Shown: one piece after another, positions 26,547 through 33,663 of the stretch | Numbering within the stretch: position 1 is the stretch's first letter | Layout of the letters: each line of letters opens with the position of its first letter | Origin: Murdochiella vaginalis | GTDB taxonomy: Bacteria; Bacillota; Clostridia; Tissierellales; Peptoniphilaceae | Assembly (NCBI RefSeq): GCF_900119705.1 | Contig: NZ_LT632322.1 | Coordinates: 1,116,001 to 1,180,000 of the forward strand | Length of the DNA: 64,000 nt | Reading direction: 5' to 3' | Translations under genes and position numbers: made by a program | Notes under the pieces: generated by a model | What the model was told of the DNA's origin: nothing | Databases searched by the model: none | What the model saw: the letters and a program-made list of their open reading frames with translations, nothing else

Positions 26547-27393
26547 CAGTGGCTACCTCCTTCTGTGTGGGATTCGATGTTCGTTTAGACCACACATTCA
26601 TTGTAATGGATGTAAGGATAATGGCAGAACCTATTATTGCGCTAATTCCTGGTTTTTCTCCAATGAGCAACAAAACCCATACCGGCGTTAAAATCGGATC
26701 CAGTATCGGAATCAATACAGCTTCAAGCGCACTCAAACCTTTACTTGCATAGGCATATAAACCATAAGACAAAGCAATAAAAATACCGTTGAGCAGAACA
26801 AGCATCCAGTCGAGTCCAAACGTAAAAGGTACTTGTACAAGAAAAGGCAAGCCTACTATAGCGGTTAACATGTTGCCCATAAAAACGCAGACAATAGGAT
26901 CATTGTTTTTCTGTTGACGCAAAAAAAGAGAAATGCCGGCAAAAAATATTCCATTGCCAACCGCGATCAGATTGCCCAGTGCGCTTCCTCCGCCGAACTG
27001 GTCAAGAAAAAAGAGAGCCATCCCGATGATAACGCCAAATAAGCAAAGAAAATCAGCACGACTCAATTTTTCTTTCCACCAGAAAAATGAAAAGAGGGCA
27101 ACATAGATTGGTGCACAATATTGCATCATAATCGCCATTGCAGCGGTCGTCAGCTTGTTAGAACCGATAAAACTATAGGTGAAAAGGCAGTAACATATGG
27201 CATAGCCCAAAATAGCTCTGTCCAATTGTATTTTGTTTTTTCGTACAAATGGCCAGAGTAATAGCCCTGCCACAGCGCTGCGTCCACAGGCAATCGCTAT
27301 GGCATTCCACGAGATCATTTTGACAAACAATCCGGAAAGACTCCAGATGAACGCAACGAGGATAGTCAGAAGAATAGATTTTTGACGCTGCAT
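26539..27393 (-). CDS. DMT-superfamily (EamA) transporter
   Basis: The 284-residue protein has ten membrane segments in two EamA repeats; each repeat ends in an acidic/glycine loop (WWKEKLSRADFLCLFGVIIG and LLIGEKPGISAIIGSAIIL). Members move amino acids, metabolites or drugs, mostly outward. It lies between the amidase gene (46 bp gap) and lysR (8 bp overlap) and so probably exports or exchanges a product of the same pathway. The substrate cannot be read from sequence. Confidence 0.85.
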   Translation of the reverse strand: MQRQKSILLTILVAFIWSLSGLFVKMISWNAIAIACGRSAVAGLLLWPFVRKNKIQLDRAILGYAICYCLFTYSFIGSNKLTTAAMAIMMQYCAPIYVALFSFFWWKEKLSRADFLCLFGVIIGMALFFLDQFGGGSALGNLIAVGNGIFFAGISLFLRQQKNNDPIVCVFMGNMLTAIVGLPFLVQVPFTFGLDWMLVLLNGIFIALSYGLYAYASKGLSALEAVLIPILDPILTPVWVLLLIGEKPGISAIIGSAIILTSITMNVWSKRTSNPTQKEVATGV

Positions 27394-27439
27394 GATACAC
27401 TTCCTAAAAGGGAAAGGCTTAAGCCTTTCCCTTTACACT

Positions 27440-28276
27440 TTACTCATAAGCACGCTTTAATGTATAAATATCCGGTCGACGATTCTGAAGGCTGAAAAGT
27501 TGATTTCTAACCTTTTCCATATAGTCGAGGTCAATTTCTGCGGTAATCACGCCAGGCTTATTAGAGGCCCTTGCAATTACATTCCCCCATGGATCTACAA
27601 TCAAGGTATTTCCATATGCGGCAAATTTCGGTTTCTGGCCGATTTGAGCCGGTGCGATAACATAGCAGCCATTTTCGATCGCTCTTGTACGCAAAATGCA
27701 CTCCCAATGATCCTTACCGGTCGGCATGGTGAAATCAGCAGGCATCATCAGAATCTGCGCTCCCTCAAGAGCCATAATACGATATAACTCAGAAAAACGC
27801 ATATCGTAGCAAATCGATAAACCTAAAACACCACAGTCCTTGGTATCAACGGTAACAATGTGATTGCCCGGTGAAATGCGATCCGACTCCCTGTTCTCTA
27901 CTCCACCAGGGATGACAATATCAAAGGGATGAATCTTATGGTATTTTGCCACAAACTCACCATTCGGATTAATAATCATAGTTGAGTTGTAAGGTCGATT
28001 GTCTTCTTTATTGATTTCATAGATGCTTCCGCAATGTAACCAGACGGAAAGTTCTTTTGCTAAAGAAGACATCAACTGAAATGTCCGTCCCCCCGGCACC
28101 TCTTCTGCATGTCCGACACTGTCCGGGCCACAATAATTCATATTTTCCGGCATAGTAATCAGCTTTGCTCCGCGTCCAGCTGCTTCACGTATAAAGGCTT
28201 CCGCTACATGCAGATTTTCGTCAACATTTTTCTGGGAATCCATTTGAATTGCTGCGGCAATAAATTTATTTGTCAT
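27440..28276 (-). CDS. Carbon-nitrogen hydrolase, Nit1-like amidase
   Basis: This nitrilase-superfamily enzyme of 278 residues has an intact triad: E44 (TMPENMNY), K114 (KYHKIHPFD) and C156 (LSICYDMRFSEL). The stretch MPTGKDHWECILRTRAIENG and the end NRRPDIY resemble Nit1/NitFhit proteins, which hydrolyse deaminated glutathione, and also Nit2 omega-amidases acting on 2-oxo acid amides. A Nit1/Nit2-type amide substrate therefore seems likely. Its place between a GltS-like carrier and a DMT carrier, in an operon with a PEP-mutase-family enzyme, suggests it releases ammonia and a carboxylate in a small catabolic route. It starts 24 bp after the carrier gene. Confidence 0.82.
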   Translation of the reverse strand: MTNKFIAAAIQMDSQKNVDENLHVAEAFIREAAGRGAKLITMPENMNYCGPDSVGHAEEVPGGRTFQLMSSLAKELSVWLHCGSIYEINKEDNRPYNSTMIINPNGEFVAKYHKIHPFDIVIPGGVENRESDRISPGNHIVTVDTKDCGVLGLSICYDMRFSELYRIMALEGAQILMMPADFTMPTGKDHWECILRTRAIENGCYVIAPAQIGQKPKFAAYGNTLIVDPWGNVIARASNKPGVITAEIDLDYMEKVRNQLFSLQNRRPDIYTLKRAYE

Positions 28277-28300
28277 CGTTTACTCCTTTTAATTGTTTAC

Positions 28301-29638
28301 TCACGCTTTTTTCTTCTTGCGCCCAAACAGCAAATGGCCGCCAATAAGGAAAAAGAGGAATAATAATACCGAAACTACCGTGGTAATCATCGGCGCTGTA
28401 AAGATTGCCAGGGATCCAACAACCATATAAGGAATTTGCCATGCATAGCCCAATGTGCTGGAGGTGGAAATACAGGAAGAAGCTGCTGTATCCGAATCCG
28501 GATCCATTACCTTGATCAGCATAAGACCTGTCGCTAAAACACCGCAAGCCATTCCGAAAAGTCCTACGCCGGTTTCAAACTGGTCATGTTGTAGCCAACG
28601 ACGACCGAGTTTGACACAGATCAGATAATTTCCCAGCCCCATAGCCAAAGACACTACCAAAAGCGGTATGCCATAGGCAATGAATATATGCATGGAGGTT
28701 GTGGCAATAGCTGCAGTAATCATATACTCCAACGCCGCCCCGGTAATACGACTCATTGTTTTACGATCAATGTAGTTATTAAATTTCGTTTTACTAATCA
28801 CTCCGCCTATAATCATACTGGAAAGAAGCACAGCCCCAACTAACGGAAAACGCTTCATGATCGGATGAATCTGGATAAGAAGTTCACGAATAATAACCCC
28901 GACAACTATGACAGCTCCAACAATTGCTAAAGAAAAGGCTAACGGATCAAGAGAAGAAGCGTTTGTTACACCGTTTCCGAGCGAACGCCGATCTGCCGGT
29001 TCTACATAACCGGTTTTTTGTTCTTTCGGCATTTCATCAAAGGACATTTTTACATGCGTAAGGCCTTTTTTTGCACCAAGGTTGATCAGAATCATTCCTG
29101 CAATCACGCCGGTTAATATGCCGATAGTGGCAAACGTTACGCCAACACCTAAGGCATCATCCCAGAATCCTGCTTCTTGAATAATCGTTCCGACGGTTGT
29201 TGCATTACCATGCCCAGCATAGAATCCCCATACTCCCATGTAGCCGAACTGATAAGGCAGATCCTTCATAAATAAACAGAAAATAGCGGTAATGCCCAAG
29301 CCAAGAATCATCTGCGCTTGGTGTGCAGCACCGGCGAGGAACGTCGTCGCCATTCCGTCACGTCCTATGGAGTCCAGCTTAATTCCTAAGAACATAGTCG
29401 CGCAGATAAATACAACCAAAGCACCCGCCCATTGTCCAATTCCCTCACTGAAAGGAATAAAGACCGGAGCAACCTGTCCAAGCCAGCTCTTACTCAGTAA
29501 CATGCCTAAAAATCCTGCAATCAATGAAGTAGGAATAAAGAAACGTTGCAGAAAAGTTATTCGCCTGCGCATCTCAAAGCCAATCAACAGCAACACGCTT
29601 AAATAGGCAAAGTCCTTCAGCACTTGTGTCATTGTCAT
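28301..29638 (-). CDS. GltS-like sodium/dicarboxylate symporter
   Basis: The 445-residue protein has about 11-12 membrane segments and two related halves, like sodium/glutamate symporters. Marks are the glycine-rich re-entrant stretches VWGFYAGHGNATTVGTIIQE and GVGLFGMACGVLATGLMLIK. It is longer than and diverged from typical GltS (about 400), with a Lys-rich end. Uptake of glutamate or a related dicarboxylate or oxo-amide is likely. It lies between the PEP-mutase-family gene (49 bp) and the amidase (24 bp). Confidence 0.78.
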   Translation of the reverse strand: MTMTQVLKDFAYLSVLLLIGFEMRRRITFLQRFFIPTSLIAGFLGMLLSKSWLGQVAPVFIPFSEGIGQWAGALVVFICATMFLGIKLDSIGRDGMATTFLAGAAHQAQMILGLGITAIFCLFMKDLPYQFGYMGVWGFYAGHGNATTVGTIIQEAGFWDDALGVGVTFATIGILTGVIAGMILINLGAKKGLTHVKMSFDEMPKEQKTGYVEPADRRSLGNGVTNASSLDPLAFSLAIVGAVIVVGVIIRELLIQIHPIMKRFPLVGAVLLSSMIIGGVISKTKFNNYIDRKTMSRITGAALEYMITAAIATTSMHIFIAYGIPLLVVSLAMGLGNYLICVKLGRRWLQHDQFETGVGLFGMACGVLATGLMLIKVMDPDSDTAASSCISTSSTLGYAWQIPYMVVGSLAIFTAPMITTVVSVLLFLFFLIGGHLLFGRKKKKA

Positions 29639-29687
29639 AATTCTGTCCTTTCTATTTGAGAATAAATCACCGGAAATAATTTACTTA

Positions 29688-30554
29688 TTAATAGTACGGT
29701 ATAAATTCCTCAACCAAAGAAAACTGTCCCATCATCGCATGCACCTTTGTAGGTGGATCAGTCATTCGATTGCGAACGGCCAATGTCGATCCGGATTGAG
29801 CCAATTCCCCTAAAACCTCAAACATCGCTTCAGAAGCCGCCAACATAGAAGAAATGGGAAATAAACCGATGCTGAAACCAAGCGCGGCAACATCTTTTGG
29901 CGGAACATTTCCTCCTACATAGCCTTTTTCGTTTAAGTTTACCATCAACGGAATCTTTGCTTCCTTTGCTACACGTTTCAACTCTTCCATGGACTTAATC
30001 CCATCTACGTAGGCATAATCTGCTCCCGCTTCTTTTGCCGCGTTAATACGAGAAATGGATTCATCGATTCCATATCCATAAAGGTTTGCGCATGTGCGAT
30101 AAATCAAAACAAATTCTTCACTAACTGCTGCGCGAATTGCTTTGATTTTCGGTGCAACAAAATCCCAATCTAAAATTTCGTCCTTATCCGGACGAAGCGC
30201 AGGCAGAACCTTATCGTCAATTTGCAAACCGGCGCATCCGAGCTGTTCATACATTTTTCCTGTGTTGGCTGCATGAATCGCGTTACCGAATCCGGCATCC
30301 GCATCGGCGACAAGTGGAATTGTAACGGTGCTCGTAATATGCGTAATTGCATCGGCAAAGTCAGCTAAGCTTAAAAAACCAATATCCGGTCTACCAATAC
30401 GGCTATAAGCCAATGCTCCACCGGAAAGAAAAAGTGCAGGAAATTTCGACTCTTCGGCTATCTTTGCCGACAAGCAATCATATACACCGGGAAGTGTTAG
30501 GAATTCGTTTTCCGAAAGCAGTTTTCGAAACTTTTTTGCCTGAATATTTACCAT
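29688..30554 (-). CDS. PEP mutase / isocitrate lyase-superfamily enzyme
   Basis: This is a TIM-barrel protein of 288 residues. The metal-binding motif VADADAGFG is at 82-90 and the NLNE motif at about 206-209. In methylisocitrate and isocitrate lyases a KKCGH or KRCGH loop supplies the catalytic cysteine; here that loop is replaced by DDKVLPALRPDK (113-124), with no Cys-Gly-His, and the following RTDA is RTCA. It is therefore probably not a methylisocitrate lyase; an oxo-acid decarboxylase, a dimethylmalate-type lyase or a C-P bond enzyme are open choices. The start at 30554 has GGAGGAG upstream. It is the first gene of the operon. Confidence 0.8.
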   Translation of the reverse strand: MVNIQAKKFRKLLSENEFLTLPGVYDCLSAKIAEESKFPALFLSGGALAYSRIGRPDIGFLSLADFADAITHITSTVTIPLVADADAGFGNAIHAANTGKMYEQLGCAGLQIDDKVLPALRPDKDEILDWDFVAPKIKAIRAAVSEEFVLIYRTCANLYGYGIDESISRINAAKEAGADYAYVDGIKSMEELKRVAKEAKIPLMVNLNEKGYVGGNVPPKDVAALGFSIGLFPISSMLAASEAMFEVLGELAQSGSTLAVRNRMTDPPTKVHAMMGQFSLVEEFIPYY

Positions 30555-30597
30555 AAAGTACTCCTCCTTTTTTTGTTCCTTTAGTACATTTAACTTG

Positions 30598-30626
30598 ATT
30601 ATTTCTAAAGTGCTATTTCCTGTCAA
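30598..30626 (-). promoter_or_regulatory. Promoter of the five-gene catabolic operon
   Basis: On the minus strand a perfect TTGACA (30626-30621) is 17 bp from AATAAT (30603-30598). Transcription would start near 30591, giving a leader of about 37 bases. Confidence 0.75.
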
Positions 30627-30647
30627 TTCGAATCGTGATATCTCTTC

Positions 30648-30663
30648 ATAACCAATTGGCTAT
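30648..30663. promoter_or_regulatory. LysR-type binding palindrome
   Basis: ATAACCAATTGGCTAT is a near-perfect 16-bp palindrome with one mismatched pair and a T-N11-A core (T30649 to A30662 gives a similar frame). Its centre lies about 65 bp upstream of the predicted start, the usual place of the LysR recognition site. Confidence 0.6.
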
Positions 30664-30761
30664 TGCTATCCGATTTTTCAAAATAAAAAGGATGATTGTC
30701 AACTCCTTTTAGAAAGGAAAACGATTTGTCCTATAAAGTATGAAACAAATTCTAAACCATT

Positions 30762-30791
30762 AAAAAAGAGCCGCAACACGCGTTGCGACTC
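30762..30791 (-). terminator. Terminator of tRNA-Arg
   Basis: CGCAAC / GTTGCG with loop ACGC plus outer GAG/CTC pairs with one mismatch. On the minus strand it ends in six T. Confidence 0.85.
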
Positions 30792-30796
30792 GATGA

Positions 30797-30870
30797 CGTG
30801 CCATTGAGGATTCGAACCCCAGGCCTTCTGGTCCGTAGCCAGACGCTCTATCCAGCTGAGCTAATGGCAC
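30797..30870 (-). tRNA. tRNA-Arg (anticodon ACG)
   Basis: The acceptor stem GTGCCAT pairs with ATGGCAC. The D arm is GCTCAGCTGGATAGAGC. The anticodon stem TCTGG/CCAGA holds CTACGGA, giving ACG (read as ICG after deamination). The T arm contains GGTTCGAATCC. CCA is not encoded. Confidence 0.96.
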
Positions 30871-30881
30871 CCGTCTATTGC

Positions 30882-30910
30882 ATGATAGCATACATGTTTC
30901 GGAAATACAA
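30882..30910 (-). promoter_or_regulatory. Promoter of tRNA-Arg
   Basis: TTGTAT (-35) is 17 bp from TATCAT (-10) on the minus strand, and the -10 carries a TGC extension. Confidence 0.65.
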
Positions 30911-30914
30911 ATTT

Positions 30915-30943
30915 TTGAAGGAATCGCATAAAACTCGTATACT
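30915..30943 (+). promoter_or_regulatory. Promoter of the double-AraC regulator
   Basis: TTGAAG (30915-30920) is 17 bp from TATACT (30938-30943). It is divergent from, and touches, the tRNA-Arg promoter. Confidence 0.65.
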
Positions 30944-30987
30944 ATAGGAAAGATAAACCTGCACAGATACCGTTTACAGGAGAGGCT

Positions 30988-32304
30988 ATGAGTATCAGTA
31001 TCATTCAATCCAAATTCACGTCGTTGCTCGAACCCGACCGTATCGCAAGCTATGATCAGGAAACCAATCACGAAACGACGATGATGCTCATTCACAGTAT
31101 GAGCCGTTTTCTCTATGTCACGGAAGGAAAGGCGACAATTCGTATTAACGGCAAAGATTACAGCATGATGCCGGGAACGATGATCGCAATTCTCCCCTGG
31201 GATGTGACACAGATTACCGCTATTGAAAAACCGGTTACGTATGAGCGGATCATTTATAATTTGAATTTCATTAACCTCTATCTACGCTCCGACTATAATC
31301 CGAACAAACAGTTTTTTGCACTCTGGCATCGCATGCGGCAACATCCGGTTATTCATGCGAATAAGGAAGAAGCGCGAAGGATTCATAGCGCAATTGAACG
31401 GCTGCGAAACGAAGTCGGTGTAGAAAGTGTGTTTTCCGATCAGCAGGACAAGCGTCCGAAAGAGATGTTCAGCGAAATGTATACGGTATCGTTGATTATT
31501 GAGCTTCTTGTGCTCTTTGTTCGTGCTTTGGAAGATGCTGACGAGAGAAAGAAAGCATCCTACGTGGTAAAACCTGCCAATGCAAGCGATTCCTCATTTT
31601 TTATCGGTGATCTCTTGAACTTTCTTTATAGCCATTTGCAAGAAAAAATTACGTTGGAACGGCTGAACAAGATATTCTTTGTCAGCCAATCCACCATTTC
31701 GAAACGCCTGAAAGAGACACTGGGCTATACCTTCCAGGAGCTCATCACATCGATGCGCATTTACAAAGCGATGGACCTATTAACCTATACCGATTTCAGT
31801 CTCCAGGAGATTGCTAAGCTCGTGGGCATGAATGATGCAGCGCATCTTGTACATTCCTTCGAAGCTATGGAGGACATGACGCCCAATGAATTTTGCACCA
31901 ATTTCACATCTGCCATTGAGCGCAAAACGCATCTGAAGGCTTCGGAATCCTCCTCTGCGCTGGAAGTGGTGAATGACATTTTGAATAACTATCAAAATCC
32001 TTTGCTCACGCCGCAGGCGATCGCCGAAAAGCATCAGCTTTCGCTTGTGGAGCTCAACCGCATCACGCTTTACTATGTGGAGCGATCCGCTACAGAATTC
32101 ATTGCCTCGTTACGTATTAATCGCGCTTCCGAGCTGCTTTTGCGTTCTGAATTGCCTGTCACGGAAATTGCTATGATCGTCGGGTTTAAAACCCTCAAAA
32201 CCTTCTACCGTTACTTCCGCAAAACCTTCGACACCTCCCCCACCGATTTTCGAAAACGGGTTCATTTTCAGCAGGCAGATGGTAGCGTGGAAATGGGAGA
32301 ATGA
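30988..32304 (+). CDS. Regulator with two tandem AraC-type DNA-binding modules
   Basis: The protein has 438 residues. Residues 30-95 look like a cupin-type sensor (YVTEGKATIRINGKDYSMMPG). A helical middle part runs to about 200. Two separate AraC modules then follow. The first spans about 205-305 (LEEKITL-like start, FVSQSTISKRLKETLGYTF, and SLQEIAKLVGMNDAAHLVHSF). The second spans about 325-425 (LTPQAIAEKHQLSLVELNR, VTEIAMIVGFKTLKTFYRYF, SPTDFRKR). One polypeptide thus carries four helix-turn-helix units, which is unusual. It lies beside the arginine deiminase genes and may control them, but this is only proximity. AGGAGAGG precedes the start. Confidence 0.85.
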   Translation: MSISIIQSKFTSLLEPDRIASYDQETNHETTMMLIHSMSRFLYVTEGKATIRINGKDYSMMPGTMIAILPWDVTQITAIEKPVTYERIIYNLNFINLYLRSDYNPNKQFFALWHRMRQHPVIHANKEEARRIHSAIERLRNEVGVESVFSDQQDKRPKEMFSEMYTVSLIIELLVLFVRALEDADERKKASYVVKPANASDSSFFIGDLLNFLYSHLQEKITLERLNKIFFVSQSTISKRLKETLGYTFQELITSMRIYKAMDLLTYTDFSLQEIAKLVGMNDAAHLVHSFEAMEDMTPNEFCTNFTSAIERKTHLKASESSSALEVVNDILNNYQNPLLTPQAIAEKHQLSLVELNRITLYYVERSATEFIASLRINRASELLLRSELPVTEIAMIVGFKTLKTFYRYFRKTFDTSPTDFRKRVHFQQADGSVEMGE

Positions 32305-32330
32305 AACAGAATCGTTGCTCTTTCTTTATA

Positions 32331-32365
32331 AAAATACGGTGCAGTCTATGGCTGCACCGTATTTT
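32331..32365. terminator. Bidirectional terminator between the AraC gene and the AlaX-like gene
   Basis: AAAATACGGTGCAG / CTGCACCGTATTTT is a 14-bp perfect stem with loop TCTATGG. The A and T ends serve both strands. Confidence 0.85.
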
Positions 32366-32407
32366 ATAGAGTGGGGACATCGATCACGCAACCCCATACA
32401 AAAAAAA

Positions 32408-33523
32408 CTATTCCAGTGTCTCTCTTACTATCTTTGCCAGCTCTTCTGCCGACAGAGCCGACTGGCCGTTGACCAGCTGCGGGGAACCACCGCCGCGCAC
32501 TTGTCCGGCATCCTTAACCAAAGCGAGCCAATCGCGCGCTTTTCCTTCGACAGAGACAAATACCAAGGCACAACCGCCCTGTTTTTCTGCCAATAGTATT
32601 TTGGAACATTTCTCTTCGGAAACCAGTTTTTGTCCGATGTTTCGCAGCATGGCGGCATCGGATGCGGGAAGGCAAATCACTAAATCGGAAGATGCGGCGA
32701 GTGTTTTGGCTTTCGCTGCAGCGAGAGCTTCTTCCAGCTCCTTGATGTGATCTTTCTGCTGCCGTTCATTGTCAAGCATTGCCGAGACACGTTCGACAAG
32801 TTCTTTTTCGCTTACCTTGAGCTTGCGTTCTAACGTACGTAAAAGATCATACTTTTCTTTTAAAGCGCGGCCCACTGCCGGCCCGATCACAACATGTACG
32901 CGAACACCACGCGTTGTTTTCTCCTGTTCCAATAAAACAAAACTTCCGATCTCTACGGTATTGTGCAGATGCGGTGTTCCGCAGGGCTGCTCATCTAAAT
33001 CGCCGTAACGAACGACACGAACGGTGTCAAACTGCTGATAGTCCGGATCCGGATACTCTTCCCCCTTCACATATTCCAGCGAAAGCGGTACGGCATCGCG
33101 AATGGCCTGATTGATATATGCCTGCATATCGGCCATTTCTTCTTCCGTGAATTCGCCCCGGTCCACTTCAAACCACTGATTGCCTTCATGCACACCAACA
33201 GCAATCATAATGTGTCCCTGGCGGTGAAAATATCCGTCAAAGAGATGAAGAGCACTTTGTGCGGCGGTATTCGTTAGGCGGGTATCCTCGTCCACTTCCA
33301 TGTGGATGGGATCCATTAATTTTCCATCTACGCAATGCCAAAGCTCGCCATCTTCCCAAAATAGGTCGGTCACCGGAAGGCCATTGATGGTTCCTGTATC
33401 ACCGGGCATGCCTCCCTTTTCGCCCCAAAAAACGGTATCTTCAAAAGTATAGGCGCCGTCTTTTTCTTGGGCAATTTTGGTGTCTGTCGTCAAGCGCCAA
33501 AAATCGTCATAGTGTCCGGTCAT
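32408..33523 (-). CDS. AlaX-like alanyl-tRNA editing protein with DHHA1 domain
   Basis: The protein has 371 residues. The first 210 or so resemble the editing domain of AlaRS (TVFWGEKGGMPGDTGTI is the usual entry), and about 300-371 is a DHHA1 domain ending in the RGGGSPQLVNGQ glycine motif. A coiled coil lies between. Such proteins hydrolyse Ser- or Gly-tRNA(Ala). The zinc site is altered: HxxxH appears as QSALH (Q89, H93), while the second half is kept as CGTPHLHNTVEIG. Metal binding or activity may thus differ. The gene stands alone between two terminators, next to the carrier of the arginine deiminase set. Confidence 0.82.
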   Translation of the reverse strand: MTGHYDDFWRLTTDTKIAQEKDGAYTFEDTVFWGEKGGMPGDTGTINGLPVTDLFWEDGELWHCVDGKLMDPIHMEVDEDTRLTNTAAQSALHLFDGYFHRQGHIMIAVGVHEGNQWFEVDRGEFTEEEMADMQAYINQAIRDAVPLSLEYVKGEEYPDPDYQQFDTVRVVRYGDLDEQPCGTPHLHNTVEIGSFVLLEQEKTTRGVRVHVVIGPAVGRALKEKYDLLRTLERKLKVSEKELVERVSAMLDNERQQKDHIKELEEALAAAKAKTLAASSDLVICLPASDAAMLRNIGQKLVSEEKCSKILLAEKQGGCALVFVSVEGKARDWLALVKDAGQVRGGGSPQLVNGQSALSAEELAKIVRETLE

Positions 33524-33579
33524 CTTAACCCCCTATCGTTTCCCAATGATCTTCTCCTATTACATACCCCTTTTTATAC

Positions 33580-33608
33580 AAAAGAAAAGAGGGAGACCGA
33601 AGTCTCCC
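33580..33608 (-). terminator. Terminator of the arcA-arcC-carrier unit
   Basis: On the minus strand GGGAGAC / GTCTCCC with tetraloop TTCG is followed by TCTTTTCTTTT. Confidence 0.85.
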
Positions 33609-33663
33609 CCCTTCGCTAAGGGATGGCAAGGTTCCCTCAGCTCTGTTCGTATTTTGTTCTTCG

